Below are positions 19,221 through 28,855 of a stretch of DNA of 64,000 nt, one piece after another. The DNA is taken from the NCBI RefSeq assembly GCF_036322805.1, contig NZ_AP027272.1:992001-1056000 (forward strand). The letters run 5' to 3'. The notes beneath the pieces were generated by a model. The model made no database searches and had not been told where the DNA came from. It was given only the letters and a program-made list of their open reading frames with translations. A program made the translations under genes and the position numbers. Source of the stretch: Planctobacterium marinum. Lineage in GTDB: Bacteria > Pseudomonadota > Gammaproteobacteria > Enterobacterales > Alteromonadaceae. The first letter of the stretch is position 1; the number at the start of each line of letters is the position of its first letter.

Positions 19221-19423
19221 GGGATACAATAACTGACAACAGATGAAGAGAAAATAAGAAAGAGCGGTTAACTGAGTGAACAACCGGATGAGCCCGGTGA
19301 ATAACCTGAATCAGAGGATGAGTGTCGTAGGTTGTTTGTGGTGGGGAGTGCAAGACATGCTCTGCGGGAGATGATTTGTGGGGTGTTTTACCACCCCAGC
19401 GTTAGGTGCCGATAAAATATCTT

Positions 19424-20539
19424 CTAGCCGTGCTTAAATAGTGTCCCTAACACCGCACCTCGACTCGCCCCGGTCACTTTCGGTACGTTGCCTTGAACAT
19501 TGTGTTCATACGCCCAGGCAAGCCAGGCGAAGGCCGGCGCTTCAACCGCATCAGGGTGAATGCCCAATTCCTCAGTTGTAGTGACTTTAATCTCAGGCAA
19601 ATGCTGTGCAATACGCGTCATCAAGTGAGAATTGCGAGCACCGCCACCACAGACATAAACACTATCTACGGCTGCCAGTGCTTTGATGTCATTGGCAATG
19701 GTCAATGCAGTCAGCTCTAACAGAGTGGCCTGAACATCCTCGGCCGGGATTTCTTCAGGTTGTACAATTAAACTTTGCTGCAACCATTCCAGATTGAATA
19801 GCTCCCGGCCGGTACTTTTGGGAGCGGGTAATTTAAAGTAATCTTGATTCTTCAGACTGTGCAGTAATGGCAAATGACATTGACCAGAAGCCGCCCAATT
19901 GCCGTCTTCATCAAACTCTTTGCCGGTATGGGTTTTACACCAGGCATCCATTAAACGGTTACCCGGACCTGTATCAAAACCTAACACTTTCTCAGGGTCG
20001 CAGCCCTTGGGCAGATAACTTATATTGGCAATGCCACCTATATTGAGCACCACTCGGTCCTCATCTGGTGAGCTGAATACTGCCTGGTGATAAGCGGGTA
20101 CTAGCGGCGCTCCCTGGCCGCCCAGAGCTATATCTTTACGCCTGAAGTCAGCAACCACATCAATACCCGTCTTGGCCGCAATGGAATTGCCATCACCGAT
20201 TTGCACGCTAAATCCATACTCACCATCAGGATGGTGGCGAATGGTTTGGCCATGACTGCCTATTAATTTAACGTCGTTTGCGCTGAGGTTATTACGGCTT
20301 AATAAATCCTGACAAGCCAGGGCGAAGCACTCTGCTACTTTTCGGTCGGCTTGTGCCATGCGATTAACTTCGTTGGTGCCCGGTTTGCACAGCGACTTTA
20401 ACTCTACCAGCAGTTCATCGGGGTAGGGGTAAGTATCGAAGTCCAGGGTTTTGCACTGGTTGTCGCCGTAGTCAACGATAACGGCATCAATACCGTCCAT
20501 ACTGGTACCAGAAATCAGACCAATATATTTTGAAGTCAT
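19424..20539 (-). CDS. anmK: Anhydro-N-acetylmuramic acid kinase
   Basis: 371 residues, the usual AnmK length. The N-terminus has the family signature IGLISGTSMDGIDAVIVD. Further motifs are GSHGQTIRH, VADFRRKDIALGGQGAPLVP, NIGGIANISYLP, FDTGPGN and VCGGGARN, all typical of this sugar kinase of the hexokinase-actin fold. It phosphorylates 1,6-anhydroMurNAc with ring opening during peptidoglycan recycling. The gene lies about 100 bp downstream of the M23 endopeptidase gene on the same strand, a cell-wall turnover pairing. Confidence 0.96.
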   Translation of the reverse strand: MTSKYIGLISGTSMDGIDAVIVDYGDNQCKTLDFDTYPYPDELLVELKSLCKPGTNEVNRMAQADRKVAECFALACQDLLSRNNLSANDVKLIGSHGQTIRHHPDGEYGFSVQIGDGNSIAAKTGIDVVADFRRKDIALGGQGAPLVPAYHQAVFSSPDEDRVVLNIGGIANISYLPKGCDPEKVLGFDTGPGNRLMDAWCKTHTGKEFDEDGNWAASGQCHLPLLHSLKNQDYFKLPAPKSTGRELFNLEWLQQSLIVQPEEIPAEDVQATLLELTALTIANDIKALAAVDSVYVCGGGARNSHLMTRIAQHLPEIKVTTTEELGIHPDAVEAPAFAWLAWAYEHNVQGNVPKVTGASRGAVLGTLFKHG

Positions 20540-20641
20540 GGTTTGCTCCGCAAATGAAGAGGGATACGCCGGGAAAGCGTATCACATGATAGTTGAAAAA
20601 ATGTGACTTGAATAACGGTTATCAGAGCAGAGTTAATTGCT

Positions 20642-22321
20642 CTAGTTCATCGCCAGCATGATGCGGCGATTGTTATCCAGTTTGGCCTGGTAATCTCGAG
20701 CCAGCTCTAAAAACTCGGATTTTTCACTTTTCTTAATAGGTAAAGCTTTAGGCAATTTCACGGTTCTTGGGTTTTTGTGCACCCCATTTACCAGAAACTC
20801 GTAATGCAAATGTGGGCCTGCAGCCAAACCCGTGGCACCCACATACCCTATCACTTGTCCTTGTTTTACCCATTGGCCTTTTTTTACAGCGCGTTTACTA
20901 AAATGGATATATTTGGTGGTGTAGGTATCGCCGTGTTGCAGGAACACATAATGGCCGTTGAATCTGTTATAAGAAGACTCTATGACTTTGCCGTCTCCTG
21001 CGGCTACTACAGGTGTGCCGGTTTTGGCGGCGTAATCTATACCATTGTGGGCTTTGTAACGCTTTTGCACAGGATGGAAACGGCGCGGATTAAAGTTCGA
21101 GCTGATGTATTTGAAGTTAACTGGCGCGCGCAAGAAGCTTTTGCGCATACTGCGTCCTTCTGGCGTGTAGTAGTTACCATCTTTGTAACGTATAGCGGCA
21201 AACTCTTCTCCCTGGTTGGAAAATTCTGCAGCCACAATATCGCCATAACCGACAAATTCACCTTCGATATAGTTTTCTTCAAAGATAACGTTGAAGTTGT
21301 CACCTTTGCGAATGTCTAGTGCGAAATCGATGTCCCAGCCAAATACGGTGGCAAGACTCATGATGAGGTTGTCAGACAAACCCGCTTCAACACCGGCATT
21401 CCAAAAGTTAGAGCTGATTTCACCGCTGGCATAATTTAAGCGAGTATAAAGCTCTTTTTGTTGCACTTCAGATTTGTAGCTATCACTTTGCTTATAGACT
21501 CGCACCGCTTCGGTGGGCGAATAGCTGTATTGTAGCTCTTTGAAATCGCCTTCTTTAGACTTTAGAATCTCCAGATTCTCACCAGGCATGATCTTCAGTA
21601 ACTTCTTAGCTGCGCTGCCGGCGCGACTAACATGATACACTTCTTTGGCGGTAAGCCCCGCACGAGAGAATATCTTAGCCAGGTTATCACCGCGTCGAAC
21701 GGTATAGGTTTGCCACTCTTGTTCTTCTTCGAAACTGACATCACTGTCCAATAAAATACTTGCATCGATTGGCAATACATAACGGGTACCCGGTGATAGT
21801 TCTAACGCTTCACCGTGTGGAATGTCATCAAAACCTGATGGTAATTTTGCCAATTCCGCATCGACTACGACACTGGCTTGGGTGACAATACTTTCATCAA
21901 GGTTTGTTTCGTCAAGTGGCGCAGCGTCAAAAACCGTTTCTTCAATAACGCTTTCTTCAAGCACCGTCTCTTCTGGCTGGGCTTTATCGTTATGTTTAGC
22001 GGCGAGTTGTTCGGCATCCGCTAATTCAGGTTTTGAAACTGGTTGAGGTTCAATGCTGGATTGCTCAGCTTGCTGTTTGTTGAGCATTTGCTGAGTAACA
22101 ATAAGTGATGAGGCCTCATCACTGTTAGCGATGCTATCGGGTAGCGCAATGCTGACTCTTTGCCCTAGCTTTAATTGGTCGGCTTGTGGCGCATTTTTGC
22201 TATCCGCCTCCCCGGGAATCAGTGTCAGGAGTAGCGTGAACAGCACCAGTACAGACAGCACCAGCTTATGTTTTTTAGGCAGCCTGTCGAAGTGCTGCCG
22301 GGCAACATGGATATGTTTCAT
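20642..22321 (-). CDS. M23 murein endopeptidase with LysM/OapA-like domain, MepM-like
   Basis: 559 residues. An N-terminal membrane helix (about 19-38) is followed by a long Glu/Ala-rich linker (about 40-165), an opacity/LysM-like module (VRRGDNLAKIFSRAGL, about 208-223), and a C-terminal peptidase M23 domain (about 400-520). The zinc ligands sit in HNGIDYAA and HLHYEF. It is predicted to cut peptidoglycan cross-links in the periplasm, like E. coli MepM (YebA). Length and linker are longer than MepM (440). It is divergent from tyrS and upstream of anmK. Confidence 0.9.
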   Translation of the reverse strand: MKHIHVARQHFDRLPKKHKLVLSVLVLFTLLLTLIPGEADSKNAPQADQLKLGQRVSIALPDSIANSDEASSLIVTQQMLNKQQAEQSSIEPQPVSKPELADAEQLAAKHNDKAQPEETVLEESVIEETVFDAAPLDETNLDESIVTQASVVVDAELAKLPSGFDDIPHGEALELSPGTRYVLPIDASILLDSDVSFEEEQEWQTYTVRRGDNLAKIFSRAGLTAKEVYHVSRAGSAAKKLLKIMPGENLEILKSKEGDFKELQYSYSPTEAVRVYKQSDSYKSEVQQKELYTRLNYASGEISSNFWNAGVEAGLSDNLIMSLATVFGWDIDFALDIRKGDNFNVIFEENYIEGEFVGYGDIVAAEFSNQGEEFAAIRYKDGNYYTPEGRSMRKSFLRAPVNFKYISSNFNPRRFHPVQKRYKAHNGIDYAAKTGTPVVAAGDGKVIESSYNRFNGHYVFLQHGDTYTTKYIHFSKRAVKKGQWVKQGQVIGYVGATGLAAGPHLHYEFLVNGVHKNPRTVKLPKALPIKKSEKSEFLELARDYQAKLDNNRRIMLAMN

Positions 22322-22681
22322 GATTCTTATTGTTTTTTGACCCTTAACGGGTTTTTGCGCACAAATTTCACGAAATTGAATCGTGAATCACTTATCTTGT
22401 TTTTTATTCTTATTATGGCGTGTTTTACGTAAATTAGTTCCACTAATTCAGCAGTTTATTTATCGCAAAACCACACTAACTAGCAGCATAACTCGTATAT
22501 GCTCATTTTTCTAGCAATTATCCTCAATCAGCGCCTTTGTTTCAAAGGGCTGTGGGTCATTATTGAAGATTGTGCGGGTACAATTGCCATTGATTTAGTG
22601 ATTGTCCTTTCAATCAGGCTGTACGCCCGGTAAAATCCTGCAAATTTGTAAAATAATATTATTCGAAATTGGAGTCTGTCG
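22322..22681. promoter_or_regulatory. Divergent intergenic region of mepM-like gene and tyrS
   Basis: 360 bp without a gene, holding the promoters of both flanking genes. The only structure I see is a 7 bp inverted repeat, TTCACGA facing TCGTGAA with a 7 bp spacer (22367-22387), about 45 bp before the peptidase start codon. It could be an operator. No T-box or other riboswitch-like structure is evident before tyrS. Confidence 0.4.
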
Positions 22682-23881
22682 ATGTCGGACTGGCAAAGCG
22701 CTTTTGCTGAGATAAAGCGAGGTTCAGATGAAATCCTCGTTGAAGAAGAGTTAATTGAGAAATTAAAAACCGGAAAGCCACTAAAAATAAAGGCTGGCTT
22801 CGATCCAACTGCACCTGATTTGCACCTGGGTCATACGGTATTGATTAACAAACTACGGGCGTTTCAACAATTAGGCCATGAAGTCATCTTTTTGATTGGT
22901 GACTTTACGGGTTTGATTGGTGACCCTACGGGCAAAAATGCCACGCGTAAGCCTCTTAGCAAAGAAGATGTATTGGCCAACGCTGAGACCTACAAAGAGC
23001 AGGTATTCAAAATCCTGGATCCTGAAAAAACTACCATTCGCTTTAACTCTGAATGGATGGAAGCGCTGGGTGCGGCAGGCATGATCAAGCTGGCTGCCAG
23101 TCAGACGGTAGCGCGTATGTTAGAGCGCGATGACTTCAAAAAGCGCTTCGCCAATAACCAGTCTATTGCTATCCACGAGTTTTTGTATCCACTGGTACAG
23201 GGCTGGGATTCTGTCGCTCTGGAAGCTGATGTGGAGTTGGGCGGTACTGACCAACGCTTTAACTTATTGATGGGTCGCGAGCTGCAAAAGGAACAAGGGC
23301 AATCGCCGCAGTGTATTTTGATGATGCCATTGCTGGAAGGCCTTGATGGTGTTCAGAAGATGTCTAAGTCTCTGAACAATTACATTGGTATTACCGATGC
23401 GCCAAACGACATGTTTGGTAAAGTGATGTCACTGTCTGATGATCTGATGTGGCGTTATTTTGATTTGCTCAGTTTCCGTCCATTAGAAGAAATTGCAGAA
23501 CTTAAAGCCAGTGTTGAAACCGGCAGAAATCCGCGGGATATCAAAATCGAATTAGCTAAAGAGTTGATTGCGCGCTTCCATGATGATGCAGCGGCCGAAG
23601 CGGCTCATCAGGACTTTATTACTCGCTTCCAGAAAAACGCCATTCCGGATGATATTCCCGAGTTGCAACTTACTTTACCTGATGACGGTTATGCCATTGC
23701 CAACTTGTTGAAAGATGCGGCGCTAGTGGGCTCTACGTCAGAAGCGATGCGTATGATTAAACAGGGTGCAGTTAAAATTGACGGTGACAAAGTCTCTGAC
23801 AATAAGCTGAATCTGGATGAAGCTGGCACGGCGGTTTATCAAGTGGGCAAACGCAAGTTCGCTCGCGTGACGCTAGGCTAA
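22682..23881 (+). CDS. tyrS: Tyrosyl-tRNA synthetase
   Basis: 399 residues, class I aminoacyl-tRNA synthetase of the TyrRZ-like shorter-insert type. The HIGH motif is HLGH (48-51), the KMSKS loop is intact (QKMSKSLNN), and a C-terminal S4 RNA-binding domain (about 335-398) is present. GGAGTCTG lies upstream of the ATG. It charges tRNA-Tyr. Single gene, convergent with the oxidoreductase that follows. Confidence 0.97.
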   Translation: MSDWQSAFAEIKRGSDEILVEEELIEKLKTGKPLKIKAGFDPTAPDLHLGHTVLINKLRAFQQLGHEVIFLIGDFTGLIGDPTGKNATRKPLSKEDVLANAETYKEQVFKILDPEKTTIRFNSEWMEALGAAGMIKLAASQTVARMLERDDFKKRFANNQSIAIHEFLYPLVQGWDSVALEADVELGGTDQRFNLLMGRELQKEQGQSPQCILMMPLLEGLDGVQKMSKSLNNYIGITDAPNDMFGKVMSLSDDLMWRYFDLLSFRPLEEIAELKASVETGRNPRDIKIELAKELIARFHDDAAAEAAHQDFITRFQKNAIPDDIPELQLTLPDDGYAIANLLKDAALVGSTSEAMRMIKQGAVKIDGDKVSDNKLNLDEAGTAVYQVGKRKFARVTLG

Positions 23882-23898
23882 AGACGTCTATGACAACC

Positions 23899-23926
23899 TT
23901 ATCCGCAGCTGCTCAGCTGCGGATAA
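23899..23926. terminator. Hairpin between convergent genes
   Basis: A perfect 13 bp inverted repeat (TTATCCGCAGCTG facing CAGCTGCGGATAA) with a 2-base loop, 18 bp after the tyrS stop and 10 bp before the stop of the convergent oxidoreductase gene. There is no T-run, so termination may be inefficient or Rho-assisted. Confidence 0.6.
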
Positions 23927-23935
23927 CGGCACTAT

Positions 23936-25291
23936 CTACTTCTGTCCACCTTTCATGGTGATATGTTCCAGTATTCGATGCCAGGCGTAAAACAGTGTTA
24001 ATCCAGTTCGGCGCATACTGCTGAAAGGAAATGCGGGTATCTGTTTTTGATACACCGGGCTGTTCAAAGCGCTTTCTGGTTTGCAGATCATATCCGCCAG
24101 TCGCTTGCCAGCCTGACAAGAAAAAGACAAACCAGAGCCGCAGTAGCCCGTGGCGTAATAAATTCCGGGATGCTGCTCACTTTCCAATGCATGGGGAATG
24201 TCATCAGCAGAGACACTAATCCAGCCACTCCAGAACCGTTCAGTAGACAATGTGGTCAGGGCCGGGAAATACCGGTCGAATGCCGCCTTGAGTTTTTTCT
24301 GACTGGCTTGAGTATTGGCATCTGCCCCGGTAACGGCACCGCGGCCACCGAATAAAATTCGGTTGTCATCCAGTAAGCGAAAATAGTATTTCAAAGAGCG
24401 GGTATCCATTGCCATTAAATGGGCGCGCCATTGTTTGGCAATACTTTCGGGTAACGGTGTGGTTACCAGCACACTGGAAAGCACCGGAAATTGTTTCTCT
24501 GTCAGACCGGGTAACAACGACTTTAAACTGTAGGCATTACTAGCCATAACCACTTTTTTGGCCTGCAAAACACCCTGTGGTGTCTCGAGCTGGTAGCCAT
24601 CGTTGTTTGCCAAAATAGCTTCAATTGCCGAATCGGCATAAATCGGTATGCCGTCTTTAGCCAACCGTTGCGCAATCGCGACGCTGAGTTTTAGCGGGTT
24701 TAGTGCCTGACCAGCGGTTCTGAAAACCCCTCCAAAAGAGGGGTAATCGGGAATAAACCGGGTGCGGATTTCTTCTGCCGACACTACTTTGTATTGGCTT
24801 TTATAGGCGTCAGGTAATTGCTCACTGGCGCTGCGCAATCGCTCAAACGCTTGCTGCGAGTGACCTATCTTAAGGTAACCGCCAGAGGAGACATCACATT
24901 GGGCGCCAGCGTATTCTTTAAGCTCCTGCAGTGTATCTATCGCCTGATAGTATTCATCCAGCGTAGTGGCTGCCTGTGCTTGCCCGTATTTCGCAGACAG
25001 ACTGGTATAATCTAAGCGACCACTGCCGGGTAAAATAAAACCAGCATTGCGCCCGCTGCAACCCCAACCCGGTTGGTTGGCATCGATGAGGGCAATATTC
25101 AGGTTTGAGTTGGCACTTAGATAGCGAGCGCAGGCCATACCGGTAAAGCCCGCACCAATGATCACCACATCGTAGCTTTCATCTTGCTGCAAACTCGGAA
25201 ACTTGGGAGCTGCCTTTAAGCTTTCTGTCCAATAGGAATCAGGGTAAGCGTCACCAGAGGCGGTGGCATTATCAATTAGAGGATCGTACAT
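23936..25291 (-). CDS. FAD-dependent amine oxidoreductase, PuuB/DadA-like
   Basis: 451 residues. The N-terminal stretch (WTESLKAAPKFPSLQ) and dinucleotide-binding motif VVIIGAGFTGMACARYL, followed by GCSGRNAGFILPG, are typical of the DAO family around gamma-glutamylputrescine oxidoreductase. The C-terminal FAD motif YYATGYCGSGLSFS is present. It is expected to oxidise a secondary or primary amine. No other putrescine genes are adjacent, so the substrate is uncertain. It is followed upstream by a GNAT gene 11 bp away on the same strand, suggesting one operon. Confidence 0.85.
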   Translation of the reverse strand: MYDPLIDNATASGDAYPDSYWTESLKAAPKFPSLQQDESYDVVIIGAGFTGMACARYLSANSNLNIALIDANQPGWGCSGRNAGFILPGSGRLDYTSLSAKYGQAQAATTLDEYYQAIDTLQELKEYAGAQCDVSSGGYLKIGHSQQAFERLRSASEQLPDAYKSQYKVVSAEEIRTRFIPDYPSFGGVFRTAGQALNPLKLSVAIAQRLAKDGIPIYADSAIEAILANNDGYQLETPQGVLQAKKVVMASNAYSLKSLLPGLTEKQFPVLSSVLVTTPLPESIAKQWRAHLMAMDTRSLKYYFRLLDDNRILFGGRGAVTGADANTQASQKKLKAAFDRYFPALTTLSTERFWSGWISVSADDIPHALESEQHPGIYYATGYCGSGLSFSCQAGKRLADMICKPESALNSPVYQKQIPAFPFSSMRRTGLTLFYAWHRILEHITMKGGQK

Positions 25292-25302
25292 GCTGTGGGC
25301 GC

Positions 25303-25869
25303 TTAGAAACGGATCATCATTTCTGCCGCGGTACAGTCACACTCAGGACCGCAAACCGGGCATATGTAGCCATGGCTCTCATACCAGCCAGCCCAGCGAT
25401 TGGGATGTTCTTTAACTAGCTCACCACCACATTTTTTAAAGTACTTAAAGGCACTATTTCCGGGACTGGCAAGCCAGATATGGGCCAGACCTGCTTTAGC
25501 GCCTTGCAGTTTAGCCTGCTCAATAGACAACATAAGTAGTGATGAGCCAATGCCATGGCCGCGATAATCGGCATTTACCGTGTTGCTTTTGAAGTAACAC
25601 ACCTGATCTTCTTGTAACTGCCACAGTTCAGGAGAGCACCATTCGTTAATGTCCCAATTATTGGCCGCCTGAGTTAAGCGAAAGCCCACAAGCTCATCAT
25701 TGTGATAAGCCACAAATGAGGCGTTAATGCCGTTTTTAAAACTGGTGTCGTAATATTTTTGGCATTTTTCGGTATCCAGGTAGTTATCGCCATGGACGAT
25801 ATTGCCCAGCTTGATCACCCCGTCAAAGTCTTCGAGCTCATATTGTTTGTATTGTATTTGAGTATTCAT
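25303..25869 (-). CDS. GNAT N-acetyltransferase with Cys-rich C-terminus
   Basis: 188 residues. The acetyl-CoA motif A region is VNADYRGHGIGSSLLMLSIE, with a following beta-strand and helix (FKYFKKCGGELV). The C-terminus ends in a compact cysteine cluster, ICPVCGPECDCTAAEM, which could bind a metal. I do not know this tail from common GNATs. The start overlaps the stop of the DUF2721 gene by 4 bp. Substrate unknown; pairing with an amine oxidase gene suggests amine metabolism. Confidence 0.82.
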   Translation of the reverse strand: MNTQIQYKQYELEDFDGVIKLGNIVHGDNYLDTEKCQKYYDTSFKNGINASFVAYHNDELVGFRLTQAANNWDINEWCSPELWQLQEDQVCYFKSNTVNADYRGHGIGSSLLMLSIEQAKLQGAKAGLAHIWLASPGNSAFKYFKKCGGELVKEHPNRWAGWYESHGYICPVCGPECDCTAAEMMIRF

Positions 25870-26249
25870 CGGCTTTTAAAATTCTTTAAGAAGACATCCA
25901 ACGCTTCAACGGATATATGTATTTCTTTCACCGACATCCACAACGAATACAGTAAGCACAGCAGGCTTAATGCGAAAATCCAGCCTCCAGCGGTGGTGTA
26001 CTGAAAATAAATCGCCAGCATGGATAACACGCACAAGAAGAAACTGAAAACGCCCGCTTCCTGCATTTTTTTGATGTATTGGATGCGTTTGCGCAGATTG
26101 TCTATTTGTTGAAAGGTACTTTCATCATCGCTGTTTTCATCGAAATTACGGATCAATCCTGCAAGTACCACAAATCGGTTGGTGTAAGCCAAAAGCAATA
26201 AAGATATGGCTGGAAACAGCATTGCTGGGGTAGTGAGTGTAATTTCCAA
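25866..26249 (-). CDS. DUF2721 membrane protein
   Basis: About 128 residues if translation starts at the TTG at 26249, where the sequence begins LEITLTTPAMLFPAIS, as DUF2721 proteins usually do. An upstream TTG at 26294 is also in frame. There are three hydrophobic helices: one N-terminal (AMLFPAISLLLLAY) and two after a charged cytoplasmic loop (QQIDNLRKRIQYIKKMQEAG). Function is unknown in the family. Its stop overlaps the GNAT start (ATGA type), so it is the first gene of the DUF2721/GNAT/oxidase operon. Confidence 0.8.
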   Translation of the reverse strand: MEITLTTPAMLFPAISLLLLAYTNRFVVLAGLIRNFDENSDDESTFQQIDNLRKRIQYIKKMQEAGVFSFFLCVLSMLAIYFQYTTAGGWIFALSLLCLLYSLWMSVKEIHISVEALDVFLKNFKSR

Positions 26250-26372
26250 GGCAGTGCCACGATGATGAGTTAAGCCACAGAGTTTACGTAGCAAGCTCAG
26301 AAGTGTAAAGGGCGGAGGCTCAAAAGAAGATTGAACAGAGGCAGAAGTTTATGAATGGACAGTAAGAACAAA

Positions 26373-26412
26373 CGGGGTAGAATCGTTGCACAAGTGCAAA
26401 GATTCTGCCCCG
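26373..26412 (-). terminator. Intrinsic terminator of ahcY
   Basis: A 12 bp stem (CGGGGCAGAATC on the minus strand, one mismatch) with a 16-base loop, followed on the minus strand by a T-rich stretch. It lies 14 bp after the ahcY stop codon. Confidence 0.8.
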
Positions 26413-26425
26413 CGTTTAATGGCGA

Positions 26426-27829
26426 TTAATAGCGGTAAGTTTCAGGTTTGAAGGGGCCTTCTACTGTTACGCCAATGTACTTGGCTTGGGTGTCAGTAAG
26501 TTGGGTAATAACACCGCCAAAGCCTTCCACCATATAGCGAGCCACTTCTTCGTCTAGCTGCTTAGGCAATACTTCAACCGACATGGCGGCTTTTTGAGCT
26601 TCACTGTCCATATTCGCGAAACTCTGCTTGAATAAGTGGATCTGAGCCAGCACCTGGTTGGCAAAAGAGCCATCCATGATACGTGACGGATGGCCTGTAG
26701 CGTTGCCAAGGTTCACCAGACGACCCTCTGATAACAGCAGCAGGTGGTCACTGGTATCATCACTGCGATACACCTTGTGTACTTGTGGTTTGATTTCTTC
26801 CCAACGCCAATTTCGACGCATGTAGGCAGTATCGATTTCATTGTCAAAGTGACCGATGTTACACACTACTGCACCCGATTTAATGGCGCTTAGGGTGTTA
26901 GCATCACAGACATTCACGTTACCCGTGGTAGTCACCAGCAGGTCAGTGTTCTGCAACAAAGAGGTATTGATATCCGTTGCATTACCCGTATTGTTACCAC
27001 CATTGTAGGTGGAAACCACTTCAAAACCATCCATACAAGCCTGCATCGCACAGATAGGATCGACTTCTGCCACCTTGACAATCATGCCTTCCTGGCGCAG
27101 TGACAGAGCAGAGCCTTTACCTACATCACCATAACCAATCACCAGCGCTTTCTTGCCTGACAGCAAGTGGTCGGTAGCGCGTTTTATCGCATCGTTCAAG
27201 CTGTGGCGACAACCGTATTTATTGTCATTCTTGGATTTAGTGACCGAATCATTAACGTTAATGGCGGGGACTTTCAGTGTGCCGGCTTCCAGCATTTCTA
27301 ATAACCTGTGAACGCCGGTAGTGGTCTCTTCAGTGATGCCGTGTACGTTCTCCAGCACTTGTGGATATTTGTCGTGCAGCATGGCCGTCAGGTCTCCCCC
27401 GTCGTCCAATATCATATTGGCGTCCCATGGTTGACCGTCTTTCAAGATGGTCTGCTCCAGACACCAGTCGTACTCTTCTTCTGTTTCGCCTTTCCAGGCA
27501 TAGACAGGGACACCGGCTGCTACAATTGCCGCCGCAGCGTGATCCTGAGTTGAGAAGATATTACAAGAGGACCAACGCACTTCTGCGCCCAAGGCCACCA
27601 GGGTTTCAATCAATACACCGGTTTGAATGGTCATGTGAATGCAACCCAGAATTCTGGCTCCTGCCAGTGGTTGTTGCGCCTGATACTTTTCGCGAATGCG
27701 CATCAGTGCCGGCATTTCACTTTCTGCGATGGTCAGTTCTTTTCGTCCCCAGTCAGCCAGAGACATATCGGCAACTTTGAAGTCTCCCGATTCGATAATT
27801 GCGTTATTTTGATTCATAGAATTGCTCAA
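26426..27829 (-). CDS. ahcY: Adenosylhomocysteinase
   Basis: 467 residues. Family signatures are present: [34 protein letters not shown], the NAD site [12 protein letters not shown] and the C-terminal [18 protein letters not shown]. It hydrolyses S-adenosylhomocysteine to homocysteine and adenosine, relieving product inhibition of methyltransferases. It is the third gene of a leftward operon behind mtnN and a cobD-like gene (40 bp gap), with a terminator after it. Finding both SAH-cleaving enzymes together is noted separately. Confidence 0.97.
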   Translation of the reverse strand: MSNSMNQNNAIIESGDFKVADMSLADWGRKELTIAESEMPALMRIREKYQAQQPLAGARILGCIHMTIQTGVLIETLVALGAEVRWSSCNIFSTQDHAAAAIVAAGVPVYAWKGETEEEYDWCLEQTILKDGQPWDANMILDDGGDLTAMLHDKYPQVLENVHGITEETTTGVHRLLEMLEAGTLKVPAINVNDSVTKSKNDNKYGCRHSLNDAIKRATDHLLSGKKALVIGYGDVGKGSALSLRQEGMIVKVAEVDPICAMQACMDGFEVVSTYNGGNNTGNATDINTSLLQNTDLLVTTTGNVNVCDANTLSAIKSGAVVCNIGHFDNEIDTAYMRRNWRWEEIKPQVHKVYRSDDTSDHLLLLSEGRLVNLGNATGHPSRIMDGSFANQVLAQIHLFKQSFANMDSEAQKAAMSVEVLPKQLDEEVARYMVEGFGGVITQLTDTQAKYIGVTVEGPFKPETYRY

Positions 27830-27869
27830 TGGATTGATTATTTAAGATCTTTATTATTGTTTTATCTGC

Positions 27870-28847
27870 TCATCCAGTGACGCTTTTAGCGGCACTGTTA
27901 AAAATAAACCAGGCGCTGGTGTAAGCCAGGAATACTAACATACACAACAATATGCCATGTTGGATCATTAGTATGCCTAATTTCCGGGCGTCTTCGATAC
28001 CCGGCAGGGTGTCTGTACCACATTTTGGCAGCCTGATCTTCTTGATACCATAAAATGCCGGCCCTCCTAATTCACATTTGAGCGCGCCCGCAAATACCGC
28101 CAGAATCAAACTGTGACTAGATACCTGACCGCCCAGGCTTTTAACCGCTTTCCAAGAACCCGAAAGCCCGAGCGTAATGGTAAAAAACAAGGTGGAAAGA
28201 CGCACCGGCAGCCATTGCAAAACAAACATTAACCAGGCCGCAGGGCGACCAAAAGCCGCGAATTGTTTAATTTTAAGATTCCACTCCTGACTCATTTCAT
28301 ACAAGCAGCGATAGAGCAGGGCAGCAATGCCACCACCGAGGAGGTACCAAAAAATCACCGACAAATATTGATAATGGAAACGCAAAATCCGGGTTTCCAT
28401 ACTGGCTTTGACGATACCTGCTTTGGACAGATTTGAAGTTTCCCGCAGCACCAGACTCGACAGGGTATTGCGTGCTAGTGCGCGTTTATCCGCTTTTAAC
28501 TGCTGAATGATCTGCCGTGATTTGATATTAACTGACTGAAACTTGAGGGCGACAAACAAAAAGAAGGCGTCAAAAAACCAATCGTATTCGGCGAACCATT
28601 TGATAGTAAAAATCAAAATGGCGAGAGGTGTTAACAATACGAAAATGGCCATGATACCCGCGATGCGTTGTTGGCCAATAGAGCGAGTCGGATCTGCGGC
28701 CTTGTTTCCCAAGGCCCTGGCAAAAATCTTTAAGATGGTGAGTGGGTGACTTTTATCACTCCAACGCAAGTTGGCCTCTGCCAGCAAGGCCACTATCAAG
28801 ATACCCGCGCTTAAGAGCGCGGGATTAAGGTCAGCAAAGATGTCCAT
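27870..28847 (-). CDS. CobD/CbiB-like cobalamin-biosynthesis membrane protein
   Basis: 325 residues with about five membrane helices. DPTRSIGQQRIAGI and the block around WFFDAFFLFVALKFQSVN resemble CobD/CbiB, which joins aminopropanol phosphate to adenosylcobyric acid. C-terminal parts (FAGALKCELGGPAFYG) also match the family. No other cobalamin genes are visible here. It sits 8 bp after mtnN and 40 bp before ahcY. Whether it makes cobinamide or has a diverged role (homologues are also annotated AmpE-like regulatory proteins) is unclear. Confidence 0.75.
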   Translation of the reverse strand: MDIFADLNPALLSAGILIVALLAEANLRWSDKSHPLTILKIFARALGNKAADPTRSIGQQRIAGIMAIFVLLTPLAILIFTIKWFAEYDWFFDAFFLFVALKFQSVNIKSRQIIQQLKADKRALARNTLSSLVLRETSNLSKAGIVKASMETRILRFHYQYLSVIFWYLLGGGIAALLYRCLYEMSQEWNLKIKQFAAFGRPAAWLMFVLQWLPVRLSTLFFTITLGLSGSWKAVKSLGGQVSSHSLILAVFAGALKCELGGPAFYGIKKIRLPKCGTDTLPGIEDARKLGILMIQHGILLCMLVFLAYTSAWFIFNSAAKSVTG

Positions 28848-28855
28848 TAAGGCAA

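Noticed and set aside
19129-19353. Small minus-strand ORF across repeat B
   Set aside because: It is made largely of the palindromic repeat and has no start signal.
27830-27869. SAH riboswitch before ahcY
   Set aside because: Only 40 bp separate ahcY from the cobD-like gene and no SAH-aptamer-like pairing is seen there or in front of mtnN.
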